This document shows, piece after piece, positions 9,439-19,362 of a stretch of 64,000 nt of DNA. The notes under the pieces are model-generated. The model made no database searches and was not told the origin of the DNA. It saw only the letters and a list, made by a program, of their open reading frames with translations. How positions within the stretch are numbered: position 1 is the stretch's first letter; every line of letters begins with the position of its first letter. Made by a program: the position numbers and the translations under genes. The stretch is taken from NCBI RefSeq assembly GCF_023051175.1, contig NZ_JALKII010000009.1, positions 57,668-121,667 of the forward strand, in the 5' to 3' direction. Source of the stretch: Alcanivorax quisquiliarum (GTDB lineage: Bacteria > Pseudomonadota > Gammaproteobacteria > Pseudomonadales > Alcanivoracaceae).

Positions 9439-9963
9439 ATGTCAGCCTGACTCCCGCACCCAACTTCGCAGGGCTCCGCCACCGCCCATTTTGGCAGGCT
9501 TGTCGATAGCTCGCGCCTTCCAATCCTATGCTGGCACTTTCTGCTGCTTCCCGCTGCTTTCCGCTGCTTTACGACACCTGGCCCGCCTTCCATCCGCTCG
9601 ATCCCCTAAAGACTCCCGGAATCGGCCCTTCCACCCGCCAGCTATGGCCATGATCAAACCGCGCTAGCGGCCGACAATCTTACCGCACCGACCACCATCT
9701 GGCCGACAGCAAGGCGCCCTGGTGCCCATGCCAAGCTTGGCCTGGCTTGGCCATACATGATGAGAAAAAAGCCCTTGAGGCATTGCAGCTGACCACCAGA
9801 CGCCTCTTCAACTCATAAACAGCTTGACGCCTGCGCGCTATCAACTACAGCGGCAAAGTAATCCCCCGCCACACTATAACTATGCTGCGGTAGCAAGATG
9901 CGGCCTGGTATTGCATGATACATTTCGCTTCAAATCACCATGGATAAAAAACGGGAGCAGCAC
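9439..9963. other. Intergenic stretch without a convincing gene
   Basis: About 520 bp between the rpsT terminator and the cytochrome b561 gene. Open frames here have no ribosome binding site or recognisable product. A short run of imperfect direct repeats (ctgctttccgctgcttt) is at about 9540-9570, and tataactatgct near 9875-9886 could hold a -10 element for the downstream gene, but no convincing -35 pairs with it. Confidence 0.5.
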
Positions 9964-10488
9964 ATGAGCGGCGACTCAAAAGAACGTTACGGCAGTATTT
10001 CTCGGCTTTTTCACTGGGGTATGAGCTTTCTGATTGGCTGGCAGTTGCTGAAATTCTTTGATCGCATCGCGGACGGCGAACACTGGGTAGGTGAAACGCT
10101 GGTGCCCTGGCACATATCCATCGGCTCGCTGCTGCTTGTACTGGTGCTGCTGCGTATCCTGTGGGCGGCACGGCAGAGAAATAATCGCCCCGAGCAAGAT
10201 CCCGCCACCGCCTTTCTGGTGAAGGCGGGGCATTTCCTGCTTTATGCCGGCATGGTGGCCATGCCGATCACCGGGGTGATGTACATGATCGGCAGCGGCT
10301 ATGGCTGGCAGCCGTTCGGCATTGAGCTGGCTGCTCGCAATGGCGAGGAAATCGCCTGGATGGCGAGCGTCGGCAGCCTGCACTCGCCGATTGCCTGGCT
10401 GTTGACCATTCTGATCGCTGGCCATATCGGCATCACATTGCTGCATCACTTCGTGAAGAAGGATGGCGTACTGCGGCGCATGCTCTGA
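9964..10488 (+). CDS. Cytochrome b561 family di-haem membrane protein (CybB-like)
   Basis: A 174-residue integral membrane protein with four hydrophobic segments (about residues 15-32, 45-65, 83-105 and 140-160). Histidines at conserved family positions are visible: RLFHWGMS in helix 1, VPWHISIGSL in helix 2, and LHSPIAWLL and GHIGITLLHHFV at the end; they would ligate two b haems. The family transfers electrons from quinol at the inner membrane. ATG 9964 follows a GGGAG motif; an ATG eight codons earlier is possible. It is a single-gene unit, convergent with proB. Partner and substrate are unknown. Confidence 0.85.
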   Translation: MSGDSKERYGSISRLFHWGMSFLIGWQLLKFFDRIADGEHWVGETLVPWHISIGSLLLVLVLLRILWAARQRNNRPEQDPATAFLVKAGHFLLYAGMVAMPITGVMYMIGSGYGWQPFGIELAARNGEEIAWMASVGSLHSPIAWLLTILIAGHIGITLLHHFVKKDGVLRRML

Positions 10489-10792
10489 GATCATTCGCCG
10501 CTTTCGGACGCTGCACCTGGGCAACGCTGCGGCAACTCTTCCGGTTAATGAGATTGCCTGGATTTGCTCAAATGCCCGTCAGGGCTGGCTGAGTTTCAAT
10601 TCTAGATGAGCCCGGCTGGCCTGACATGCCGGGCTCACCATGCCCGGCAAGCCAGCCTTCCTGCCAAGGTGACTCCGGCCTGGCCCTCAAAGGGTTCTCC
10701 AGACACTTTCAAGGCAGTCTCCAAGACTCTCCAGACGCTCGTCAGGCGCTCTTCAGGCACTCCAAGACTCACCAAGCCCTCGCCAGGCACCC
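10489..10792. other. Convergent intergenic region with a hairpin and a periodic CTC tract
   Basis: A 304-bp spacer between cytochrome b561 (plus) and proB (minus). No gene is seen. It holds the inverted repeat at 10607-10637 and, from about 10690 onward, an imperfect repeat of CTCCAGG/CTCCAAG-like units spaced roughly 10-11 bp apart. Confidence 0.55.
10607..10637. repeat. 10-bp perfect inverted repeat in the convergent spacer
   Basis: TGAGCCCGGC (10607-10616) and GCCGGGCTCA (10628-10637) are exact reverse complements with an 11-nt loop. It is placed where a bidirectional terminator would be expected, but no T-tract follows on either strand, so termination is uncertain. Confidence 0.55.
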
Positions 10793-11911
10793 TCAAAGCA
10801 CCACCAGATTATCCCGGTGGATCAATTCTTCTTCGTTCCGGTAGCCCAGAACAGCCTCGATCTCGCTACTTTTCTTGCGGCGAATCAATGCTGCCTCTTC
10901 GTGATCGTAGTTCACCAACCCGCAGGCGATACGCCGCCCCTGCTGATCTTCGCAGGCCACCATTTCACCTCGGGAAAAGCGCCCGTGCACGGCCAGCACG
11001 CCCACCGGCAGCAGGCTCGAACCTGCTTCGCGCAGGCGCTGCACGGCGCCGTCATCCAGCACCAGCCGCCCACGCATCTGCAAATGCCCGGCCAGCCACT
11101 GCTTGCGGGCGTTATAGGCCGACGTATCCGGCAGCAGCGTGGTGCCTGGCGCCTCGCCAGCGGCCAGCGCCGCCAGCACTTCCGGGCTGCGTCCGCTGGC
11201 AATGGTGGTGCAGGCACCGCTGCGAGCCGCCAGCCGGGCGGCACGCACTTTGGTGATCATGCCACCACGGCCGAGCCCTGAGCCGGAGTCGCCGGCCACT
11301 TCCATCAGCCGTGGCTCGGAGGCACGCGCTTCGCGAATCAGCGGCGCGCTCGGATCCTGGCGGGGGTCACGCTCGAACAGCCCGCTCTGGTCGGTCAGGA
11401 TAACCAGCCGATCAGCCACCACCAGATTGGCCACCAGCGCAGCCAGCGTGTCGTTGTCACCAAAGCGGATTTCATCGGTGACCACGGTGTCGTTCTCATT
11501 CACCACAGGCACCACATCGAGCCCCAGCAGTGTCAGCAAGGTCGAGCGCGCATTCAGATAACGGGTACGATGGGAAAGGTCATCGTGCGTCAGTAGCACC
11601 TGCGCGGTCAGCAGGCCGTGCACCTGGAAACGGGATTCCCACGCCTGCACCAGCCCCATCTGCCCGACCGCTGCGGCGGCCTGCAACTCATGCACGGATG
11701 CCGGGCGGCTGGCCCAGCCCAGACGGCGCACGCCTTCCGCCACAGCGCCAGATGAGACGACCACCACCTCGATGCCTTGCTGTCGCAAGGCCACCATCTG
11801 ATCCACCCATGCCTGCATCAATACCAGATCCAGGCCTTGGCCATTATTGGTCAGCAGGGCGCTGCCGATCTTGATGACCCAGCGTGCCGTGGCCTTGTTG
11901 TCGCCGCTCAT
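10793..11911 (-). CDS. proB: Glutamate 5-kinase
   Basis: First step of proline synthesis: phosphorylates glutamate, with feedback inhibition by proline in the family. The 372-residue protein has the amino acid kinase domain ([79 protein letters not shown]) and a C-terminal PUA domain from about residue 278. Length equals the two-domain enterobacterial form. It follows obgE by 17 bp, an order (rplU-rpmA-obgE-proB) conserved in Pseudomonas relatives. Confidence 0.97.
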   Translation of the reverse strand: MSGDNKATARWVIKIGSALLTNNGQGLDLVLMQAWVDQMVALRQQGIEVVVVSSGAVAEGVRRLGWASRPASVHELQAAAAVGQMGLVQAWESRFQVHGLLTAQVLLTHDDLSHRTRYLNARSTLLTLLGLDVVPVVNENDTVVTDEIRFGDNDTLAALVANLVVADRLVILTDQSGLFERDPRQDPSAPLIREARASEPRLMEVAGDSGSGLGRGGMITKVRAARLAARSGACTTIASGRSPEVLAALAAGEAPGTTLLPDTSAYNARKQWLAGHLQMRGRLVLDDGAVQRLREAGSSLLPVGVLAVHGRFSRGEMVACEDQQGRRIACGLVNYDHEEAALIRRKKSSEIEAVLGYRNEEELIHRDNLVVL

Positions 11912-11928
11912 GCTCGTCCTGTGAATTG

Positions 11929-13185
<1,257 letters not shown>

Positions 13186-13230
13186 CTACGCCAGCACCCG
13201 CTGGTGCTGAATACCCCGGCCCTTGAAACC

Positions 13231-13265
13231 AAAAAGGCCCCGGCGGTGTTACCCGGCGGGGCCTT
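13231..13265 (-). terminator. Intrinsic terminator after rplU-rpmA
   Basis: On the minus strand AAGGCCCCG (13265-13257) pairs with CGGGGCCTT (13242-13234), followed by a T run to 13231. It is 20 bp after the rpmA stop and before obgE, so some transcription must read through or restart for obgE-proB. Confidence 0.8.
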
Positions 13266-13284
13266 GTCGGCGGTGACCCTTGCC

Positions 13285-13545
13285 TCAGGCAACCGGCTCG
13301 ATGGTCACGAACTTGCGGTTCTCGGGGCCTTTCACCAGAAACTTCACCCGGCCTTCGGCGGTGGCGAAGATGGTGTGGTCGCGGCCCAGGCCAGTGTTCT
13401 CACCGGAATGGAACTTGGTGCCGCGCTGCCGCACGATGATTTCGCCCGCTTTCACGAGCTGGCCGCCATAACGCTTCACGCCAAGGCGTTTGCTTTCTGA
13501 ATCGCGACCGTTGCGGGTACTACCGCCAGCTTTTTTGTGTGCCAT
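13285..13545 (-). CDS. rpmA: 50S ribosomal protein L27
   Basis: An 86-residue basic protein beginning [20 protein letters not shown], the canonical L27 N-terminus that reaches the peptidyl transferase centre, and containing [22 protein letters not shown]. No Firmicute-type N-terminal extension is present, as expected for a proteobacterium. It lies 27 bp downstream of rplU and is cotranscribed with it. Confidence 0.98.
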   Translation of the reverse strand: MAHKKAGGSTRNGRDSESKRLGVKRYGGQLVKAGEIIVRQRGTKFHSGENTGLGRDHTIFATAEGRVKFLVKGPENRKFVTIEPVA

Positions 13546-13572
13546 TGTTCAATACCTCTCACTGTGCCCGGA

Positions 13573-13884
13573 TCAGGCGGTGATACCTGTGATCTTCACT
13601 TCCGTGAACCACTGACGGTGGCCCTGCTGCTTGCGCGAATGCTTGCGGCGGCGGAACTTGATGATCTTGATCTTCTTGTGGCGGCCTTGCGACACCACTT
13701 CGGCGGTCACTTTGGCGCCGGAAACCAGCGGCTGGCCAACGGTGATATCGTCGCCGTTGGCGACCAGCAATACTTCACCGAACTCCAGGGCATCGCCCTC
13801 GCCGGCTTCGATTTTCTCGATGCGCAGCAGATCGCCTTCTTCCACACGATACTGCTTGCCACCGGTCTTGATGACTGCGTACAT
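13573..13884 (-). CDS. rplU: 50S ribosomal protein L21
   Basis: A 103-residue protein, the usual L21 size, starting [18 protein letters not shown] and ending with the [19 protein letters not shown] region that contacts 23S rRNA. The ATG at 13882-13884 is the family start; the upstream in-frame extension has no homology. It heads the rplU-rpmA unit, with a good promoter 138 bp upstream, and is divergent from ispB as in E. coli and Pseudomonas. Confidence 0.97.
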   Translation of the reverse strand: MYAVIKTGGKQYRVEEGDLLRIEKIEAGEGDALEFGEVLLVANGDDITVGQPLVSGAKVTAEVVSQGRHKKIKIIKFRRRKHSRKQQGHRQWFTEVKITGITA

Positions 13885-14347
13885 AATTGCACTGACTCCG
13901 AGCGGGTCCCCGGTGGCGAGGCATGCTGCCGATCTGGCAAACACGGCGCTACTTGGTAGCCACGACGACGGTTTTTCATATAACCCCGGCCAACAGGCAG
14001 AGGTCGGGCTTTAGGGCGGCGAATTCTACGCCATTGGCCCCCCGATTGCCAAGCCCGCACCGGTTCCTTTGCACCAAGCCGCTGATTTGCCGGCTTTCCT
14101 TGACTCAGCGCCCCTCACTGTTAGCATTGCCGCGACCGCGCCTCAGGAATTTTGACCCTTCTTCCCTGCACTGCTGGCTCGCGGGGCGCTTCGCATACAG
14201 GCTGTTTTCGCTGGCCTGGCAAGCCACGCCGGGGAGCATCCGGCCTGCGCGAGGCACCCACAGGGCACAGCGGGGCAAGATCGGCCCAGGGCTTCCCGAG
14301 CGGTGCGCGGCGCTTTCTCCACGGGCCTCACTGGATACACACGCCTC
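13885..14347. other. Divergent rplU/ispB intergenic region
   Basis: A 463-bp spacer. It holds the rplU promoter at 14023-14052. No separate gene is supported: the open frames on both strands lack ribosome binding sites and family motifs. The part adjacent to ispB is open in the ispB frame, so a longer ispB start is not excluded by stops alone. Confidence 0.5.
14023..14052 (-). promoter_or_regulatory. Sigma-70-type promoter for rplU-rpmA
   Basis: On the minus strand TTGGCA (14052-14047) and TAGAAT (14028-14023) are separated by 18 bp. It points toward rplU and gives a leader of about 130 nt. Confidence 0.6.
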
Positions 14348-15328
14348 ATGGACTTCAAAGCCATCTCCGCCCCCGTCGCGGACGATTTCGATGCCGTCAA
14401 CCGTTTCATCCAGACGCACCTGGACTCCAGCGTGCCGATGATCCGTGAGGTGGGGGAATACATCATTGAAGGCGGCGGCAAGCGGCTGCGCCCTCTGGTG
14501 TGCTTGCTCAGTGCCCGCGCCAATGGCTACCAGGGCGAGCATCACATCGATATTTCCGCGGTAATCGAATTCCTGCACACGGCCACGCTACTGCACGACG
14601 ATGTTGTCGACGAATCGAACATGCGCCGGGGCCGGCCGACGGTGAATGCCGTGTGGGGCAACGCCGCCAGCGTGCTGGTAGGGGACTTTCTGATTTCCCG
14701 CGCATTCCAGCTACTGGTGCAGGTCGGCCATCCGGTGCTGCTGGATATTCTCTCGCTGAGCACCAACATCATTTCCGAGGGCGAGGTATTGCAGCTGATC
14801 AACTGCCGCGACCCGGATACAACGGAAGAACGCTACATGCGGGTGATCCATCACAAGACCGCAAAAATGTTCGAATCTGCGGCACAAACCGGTGCGGTAC
14901 TTGGCGCGGACGGTGCGGATGCGACGGAGTGGGCAAAGCAGGTCTTTGGTGATTATGGCCGCCACATGGGTATCGCTTTTCAGTTGATCGACGACGTGCT
15001 CGATTACACAGGCGATGCCGCCGCACTGGGCAAGAACGTGGGCGATGATCTTGCCGAAGGCAAGCCGACCCTGCCGCTGATCTACACCATGCGCGACGGC
15101 ACCCCTGCCCAGGCCACGCTGATCCGGGATGCCATTCGCACCGGTGGCCTCGACCGGCTCGACGAGATCATCGAAACTGTGCAGCAAGTAGGCGGCCTGG
15201 AATATACACGCCAGATCGCGCAGCAACACACCGCCGAGGCGCTCAAGGCGCTCGACACCGTGCCTGACTCACCCTATCGACAGGCGCTGGAACAACTGGC
15301 CCGCGAGGCCGCAGCGCGAGAATATTGA
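14348..15328 (+). CDS. ispB: Octaprenyl (all-trans polyprenyl) diphosphate synthase
   Basis: Makes the long isoprenoid side chain of ubiquinone by adding IPP units to FPP. The 326-residue protein carries the first aspartate-rich motif LLHDDVVDES and the second QLIDDVLDYTGD, plus GGGKRLRPLVCLL and GEVLQL, all typical of long-chain trans-prenyltransferases. The residues before the first DDxxD are small, consistent with a long product. Start MDFKAISAPV resembles other IspB proteins; a Met 15 codons earlier is less likely. The divergent rplU-rpmA pair is the conserved neighbour. Chain length cannot be read from sequence. Confidence 0.94.
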   Translation: MDFKAISAPVADDFDAVNRFIQTHLDSSVPMIREVGEYIIEGGGKRLRPLVCLLSARANGYQGEHHIDISAVIEFLHTATLLHDDVVDESNMRRGRPTVNAVWGNAASVLVGDFLISRAFQLLVQVGHPVLLDILSLSTNIISEGEVLQLINCRDPDTTEERYMRVIHHKTAKMFESAAQTGAVLGADGADATEWAKQVFGDYGRHMGIAFQLIDDVLDYTGDAAALGKNVGDDLAEGKPTLPLIYTMRDGTPAQATLIRDAIRTGGLDRLDEIIETVQQVGGLEYTRQIAQQHTAEALKALDTVPDSPYRQALEQLAREAAAREY

Positions 15329-15367
15329 TATCCGCCTGCTACACAAGCCATCCTGGAGGAGCCGCCA

Positions 15368-15952
15368 ATGATCCGACGCATCGCGCTTGCCCTGGCCACC
15401 ACAGCCTTGCTCGCTGCCTGCGGCCTCAGCCCGCAGGTGGTCAATCTTTCTCCGTCACCGCAGGTGGAAAGCACCAACGTGGGGCAGAATCGCGCCGTTT
15501 CAGTGCTGGCGCGAGACGCTCGCGAAGGCGACGCCTTCGGCTCACGCGGCGGCATTTACCCTGAAACCAGCCTGATCCGCCCCGGCAACGATGTGCCGAA
15601 AGCGATTTATGATGCCGTAACCCGTGGCTTGCAAACGCAAGGATTCAACGCCTACAACCCCACCGACGGCGCCACTCACCTCGAAGTGCGGCTGGTAGAG
15701 CTGGCGTATGTGCCCGGCACCGGCAATGTGGTGAATCGGGTGGAGGTCAGTGCGCTGGTAGAAGCGCGTGCCAGCCGGGGCCAGCTGGAGCATACCGGGC
15801 GCTATCAGAGCAGCGTCACCCACGACATGCCCATGACACCCAGCGCCCGGCGCAACGAAGACATGATCAATGACGTGCTGGAGCGCACGCTGGAGCGGCT
15901 GCTGGCCGATCCGAAAATGCTGTCGTTCCTGGCTGGCAATGACAGCCCTTGA
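15368..15952 (+). CDS. YajG-family lipoprotein
   Basis: A 194-residue protein with a lipoprotein signal: MIRRIALALATTALLAAC, with the lipidated cysteine at residue 18, behind a strong GGAGGAG site. After it, LSPSPQVESTNVGQNRAVSV, DVPKAIYDAVTRGLQTQGF and RNEDMINDVLERTLERLLADPKM fit the YajG family of putative outer-membrane lipoproteins. Its function is not known. It lies 39 bp after ispB and 16 bp before the Rdx-like gene, so the three are probably one transcript. Confidence 0.75.
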   Translation: MIRRIALALATTALLAACGLSPQVVNLSPSPQVESTNVGQNRAVSVLARDAREGDAFGSRGGIYPETSLIRPGNDVPKAIYDAVTRGLQTQGFNAYNPTDGATHLEVRLVELAYVPGTGNVVNRVEVSALVEARASRGQLEHTGRYQSSVTHDMPMTPSARRNEDMINDVLERTLERLLADPKMLSFLAGNDSP

Positions 15953-15968
15953 TGCCCGCACCCCGAAC

Positions 15969-16265
15969 ATGAGCGAGCACCGCGTCGTGATCCATTACTG
16001 CACCCAGTGCCGCTGGTTGCTGAGGGCGGGCTGGATGGCGCAGGAGCTGCTGCAAACGTTCAGCGAGGAGCTGGCCGAGGTGGCGCTGCGCCCCGGCAGC
16101 GGCGGCATCTTTCAGGTGCTGGCAAACGATACGCTGGTGTGGGATCGCAAGAGCGAGGGCGGCTTTCCGGATATCGCGGAGCTCAAGCGCCGTGTGCGGG
16201 ATGTGATCGCGCCCGATCAGGCGCTGGGTCATATTGACGCAAAACCGGACCCTGCCGAACCCTAG
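15969..16265 (+). CDS. Rdx/SelT-SelW-SelH family selenoprotein-like protein
   Basis: A 98-residue protein beginning MSEHRVVIHYCTQCRWLLRAGWMAQELL. The CxxC motif (CTQC) after the first beta strand and the following WxxRAxWxAQELL pattern are the hallmark of the Rdx family, a thioredoxin-like fold; here both positions are cysteine and no in-frame TGA is used. GSGGIFQV and RKSEGGFPDI also fit. A redox role is inferred. Met codons at 15939 and 15942 would give slightly longer forms, overlapping the yajG-like gene end. Confidence 0.85.
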   Translation: MSEHRVVIHYCTQCRWLLRAGWMAQELLQTFSEELAEVALRPGSGGIFQVLANDTLVWDRKSEGGFPDIAELKRRVRDVIAPDQALGHIDAKPDPAEP

Positions 16266-16447
16266 CGCTTCCCGCGCCTCGACCACCTCACCTTCGACGC
16301 CCTGCGTGCCTCGGCGACAGCCCCGGCAAACCGCAAAGCTGCTACCTGCCAACGCCCGGCAGTGAACGCCCACTGACGGCCAGCCACCCACGCACTGGCA
16401 GCGCTGACAGCAAACGCCCCTGTCGTCACGCAAATACCAGCAGGCTG

Positions 16448-16633
16448 TCAGTCGTCCTGGCTCAAGGCATCCACCTGCACACCGCCCGCTTCATCCACCT
16501 CGACCAGAAACCGGATCGGGTTACAGCACACCGAGCAATCCTCGATGTAATCCTGCGCGCCAGCGCTGGCATCGATCAGAATCTCGATGCTTTCCCAGCA
16601 ATAGGGGCAGGTAACGCGGGCCGGCTCCAGCAT
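16448..16633 (-). CDS. CPXCG-motif small cysteine-rich protein
   Basis: A 61-residue protein with MLEPARVTCPYCWESIEI and, 20 residues later, EDCSVCCNPIRF. The two CxxC pairs form a probable zinc ribbon; the family is known as the CPXCG-motif cysteine-rich proteins, of unknown function. The tail is acidic. It begins 7 bp after the HIT gene stop, so the two are cotranscribed. Confidence 0.85.
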   Translation of the reverse strand: MLEPARVTCPYCWESIEILIDASAGAQDYIEDCSVCCNPIRFLVEVDEAGGVQVDALSQDD

Positions 16634-16640
16634 CGCTCTC

Positions 16641-17060
16641 TCACGCGCAGCGCTGGCTGAAGCGGTCGCGCAATGCAGCAAGCCAGGGCGGCTGCTCCTC
16701 ACCCCACGGCTGCCGCGTGCCCTGCCCCCACACCGGCCCCGGCCAGCACGGATCATCGCTGGAGCGGCCGATCACATGCACATGCAACTGCGGCACCATA
16801 TTGCCCAGCGCGCCGATGTTCATCTTTTCCGCACCAGTGAGCATCTGAAGCTGCCGGCTACACCGGTTCACCATATCCAGCAACGAGTGCTGTGCTTCGT
16901 GACTGAGCTCGTGCCATTCCCGGATATCCGGTTCTTTGGGCACGATAATCACCCAGGGGAAGCGGCGATCATCCATCCACCGCAGCCAGTATTCTGCCGT
17001 TTCACCGATCGCGCCGGTGTCGGCTTCAAGAACAGGGTGCAACATCGCGGGTTCTTTCAC
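16641..17060 (-). CDS. HIT domain protein
   Basis: A 139-residue histidine-triad nucleotide-binding protein. The triad region reads VPQLHVHVIGR, with Gln in the place of the first His, as in a proteobacterial subgroup; PWVIIVPKEPDIREWHEL and MNIGALGNMVPQLH are further family marks. Members hydrolyse nucleoside phosphoramidates or dinucleotides; the substrate here is unknown. GTG 17058-17060 is chosen because GGAGG sits seven bases upstream; an ATG five codons later is the alternative. Confidence 0.9.
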   Translation of the reverse strand: MKEPAMLHPVLEADTGAIGETAEYWLRWMDDRRFPWVIIVPKEPDIREWHELSHEAQHSLLDMVNRCSRQLQMLTGAEKMNIGALGNMVPQLHVHVIGRSSDDPCWPGPVWGQGTRQPWGEEQPPWLAALRDRFSQRCA

Positions 17061-17095
17061 CCGGTAACCTCCATCACTGATTTGTCATGCGTTAT

Positions 17096-18115
17096 TCATG
17101 CCCGGTAATCCGTCGGGCTTTTACCTGTCCAACGGCGAAAGGCGCGGGCAAAGTTGGAGGCGTCGGAATAGCCCAGCATCAACGCAATATCATCCACTGT
17201 GCTCTCTGTCTGGGTAAGGTGCTCCACCGCCAGCCCCTTGCGCAGATCATCCAGCAACCGCTGATAGCTGGTGCCCAGCTGCTGTAGCTTGCGCTTGAGT
17301 GTGCGGGAAGACATGTGCAGTTCCGACGCCACCTCATCGACGCTGGGAAAGCGGCCCGAATAGCTCAGCACGATGCGTCGCACCTGCCCCAGCAGGCCCG
17401 GTGGCGCCTTGATCGTGGCCAGCTCCTGCTCACATTGCGCAGCGGCCATGCTGGCCAGGCGAGGATCGGCAAACTGCAGTTTTTCATTCAGTTTCCAGGC
17501 CGGGAAGCGCATCTGATTGTAGGCACAATCAAACAGGCAAGGCACCGGAATCTGCGGCCTGATCCGCTCGAAGTAATGCGGCTCGGGATAGGCAAAGCGC
17601 AACTCGCCGTCATCGATCGGCATGTCCGGCAGCACTTTTAATGTCATGAAGTGAAAGCTGCTGAACAGACTCTCTACCAGAAAAGGCGTCAGATCGTTCA
17701 GCGCAATCATTTCATCCAGCTGCAACGCAACCATATCCCCGTCGTGCACCAGCTGCAGATCAAGAATGGTGCTGCGAGTGCGAAAGAACTTCACCGCCAG
17801 CTCAATGGCCTCGCCCAACGTTTCGCTGCTGAGTGCTGCATAACCAAGAAAACCGTGGGTGGACATCGTCAGGCTGGCACCAAATTCCCACCCCAGCCAA
17901 TCATCCCCGGTCAGCGCCAGCGCCCGACGCGTGAGCTTTTCCAGTTGCTCCGCCGACACGCGCCCGCCTGGCTCGCGCCACAACTCCGGCCGCACCCCTG
18001 TATCACACAACGCGTCCTCTTCGCTGATACCGCGTTGCGCCAGAGTATTCAGCAGCAGCGGCACATATTCCGCCGCAAACGAATACTCATCAGGATTCAT
18101 TTTCAAGATAGTCAT
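17096..18115 (-). CDS. AraC-family transcriptional regulator with OruR-like N-terminal domain
   Basis: A 339-residue protein. The N-terminal two-thirds match the Arabinose_bd/OruR-type sensing domain (LTGDDWLGWEFGASLTMSTHGFLGYAALSSETLGEAI), and the C-terminal 90 residues are an AraC double helix-turn-helix (SVDEVASELHMSSRTLKRKLQ; DDIALMLGYSDASNFARAFRRWTGKSPTDYR). Regulators of this type often control nearby lipid, amino acid or alkane genes, but the target is unknown. GGAGG lies ten bases before the ATG. No obvious target gene is divergent from it; a 347-bp spacer follows. Confidence 0.9.
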   Translation of the reverse strand: MTILKMNPDEYSFAAEYVPLLLNTLAQRGISEEDALCDTGVRPELWREPGGRVSAEQLEKLTRRALALTGDDWLGWEFGASLTMSTHGFLGYAALSSETLGEAIELAVKFFRTRSTILDLQLVHDGDMVALQLDEMIALNDLTPFLVESLFSSFHFMTLKVLPDMPIDDGELRFAYPEPHYFERIRPQIPVPCLFDCAYNQMRFPAWKLNEKLQFADPRLASMAAAQCEQELATIKAPPGLLGQVRRIVLSYSGRFPSVDEVASELHMSSRTLKRKLQQLGTSYQRLLDDLRKGLAVEHLTQTESTVDDIALMLGYSDASNFARAFRRWTGKSPTDYRA

Positions 18116-18462
18116 GCGGTCTGATCCTCCGTCGCAGCCTGACCTTTTATTGCTGGCCCAAAATGACTGGCACAGAGAAGATACCCGTGGCTACCCCGGC
18201 TTCGCAAGTTATCCGCCCGGCCGCGGTTGCCTTTGGAGAGCCCCGTCAGAGGCCGCAAAGCCAATGCGGCGCGACGCAGCAGGGCACTCGCTTACAAATA
18301 TTGTCACCTGAAACACGGCCAAGGCCGGGCAGTGCTGCGCCATTTCGTTGCAAAGATCAGCGGCGCAGGCAAGCGCACGAGATGGCACGCTTCTGGCATA
18401 AGCTCTGACACAAGCCCTGGCGCCGGTATTGCCACGGGCGTGGGGACGGCGGGGGCCATGTT
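18116..18462. other. Intergenic region upstream of the AraC-type regulator
   Basis: A 347-bp spacer. I see no convincing gene, promoter or repeat. Open plus-strand frames (from 18163 and 18227) have no ribosome binding site and low-complexity basic products. Confidence 0.45.
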
Positions 18463-18681
18463 ATGGGGAAGGTGATTAAGATAAGCGCACATGCGCCGGA
18501 AAAAGCGCTGGAGCAATTGCGCCGGCTGACCGGGCTGGATTTCGAATCTCACCCCGAATCGCTATTGGATGCCCCGATAAGCAATGGCGATGCCGCTCAC
18601 ATTCGCCGTCAGGCTCTGGGGCTGCCCGAAGCGCCACAGCCACACACCGGCAACCCGGCAACGTCACGCCGTGCCCGCTGA
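18463..18681 (+). CDS. Small hypothetical protein
   Basis: A possible 72-residue protein beginning MGKVIKISAHAPEKALEQLRRLTGLDF, with a predicted amphipathic helix followed by a Pro-rich, basic tail. I do not recognise it. The ribosome binding site is weak. It converges on the gene at 18694 with only 12 bp between stops, which is compatible with a real gene packed into the space, but it could be a chance frame. Confidence 0.4.
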   Translation: MGKVIKISAHAPEKALEQLRRLTGLDFESHPESLLDAPISNGDAAHIRRQALGLPEAPQPHTGNPATSRRAR

Positions 18682-18693
18682 GCCTGTGGCAGA

Positions 18694-19074
18694 TCAGTAG
18701 TTGGAAATCAGCTTGTCGGCGCGGTTGAGCACGCTGCCCCGGCGCTGCACATACAGCTCCTCGACCACGAACCGCATCTTCGCATCGCCCAGCCCCAGCG
18801 TGACCAGCACCTGGCCCACCTGGCCGGTAAAGCGCAGCTTGACCATGCCCGACAATAGCGCGCTGCCATCGGCGCGAATGACGGCGCTATCCACCCGTGC
18901 CCGGTGCTCGCCGGCCTCATCGGTGTAAACGATCGCCAACTCCAGCGGCCCCGTGGCGCCCGTTATCCGCACCCAGGAGGCAACGTTATATTCACCTTCC
19001 CAGACGCGCAATCGGGCCGGCCGGCCGTCTTCCCAGATATGCTGCGGCACCGTGGCTACCTGTTTCTCTATCAT
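18694..19074 (-). CDS. Hypothetical protein divergent from the phasin gene
   Basis: A 126-residue soluble protein, start MIEKQVATVPQHIWEDGRPARL behind a GGAGA site. It looks beta-rich (LELAIVYTDEAGEHRARVDSAVI; MVKLRFTGQVGQVLVTLGL; MRFVVEELYVQRRG), has no signal peptide, no cysteine and no membrane segment. I do not recognise the family. It is divergent from the phasin gene with a 288-bp spacer, so a link to PHA granules is possible but unproven. Confidence 0.7.
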   Translation of the reverse strand: MIEKQVATVPQHIWEDGRPARLRVWEGEYNVASWVRITGATGPLELAIVYTDEAGEHRARVDSAVIRADGSALLSGMVKLRFTGQVGQVLVTLGLGDAKMRFVVEELYVQRRGSVLNRADKLISNY

Positions 19075-19362
19075 TGGTTCTCCTGAAGCGTCGCGCTCTC
19101 CGAAAGCGGCGTGTTGCGCCAGTCTAGTAGCTCGGCATGACAATCGCTGCGCACCAATCGTAGCGTGAGCCATGACACCAGTCACAGGGGCGCCTGCGCC
19201 CGGCTGTCTCACGACTGTGCGATTGTCGGACAACCAAGCCGGCACGCAAGTTCCGACGCCGCTATTCTTCGCTCACTGCTGCCCGCCGCGCCATGTGCCA
19301 ACCTCGCACGACGTGCGGCGGCCGGCAACCCTATCCCACCAGAACCGAGAAGGATTACCACA

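Noticed and set aside
9374-9667. 97-codon frame after rpsT
   Set aside because: It begins inside rpsT, crosses the terminator, lacks a ribosome site and has no recognisable product.
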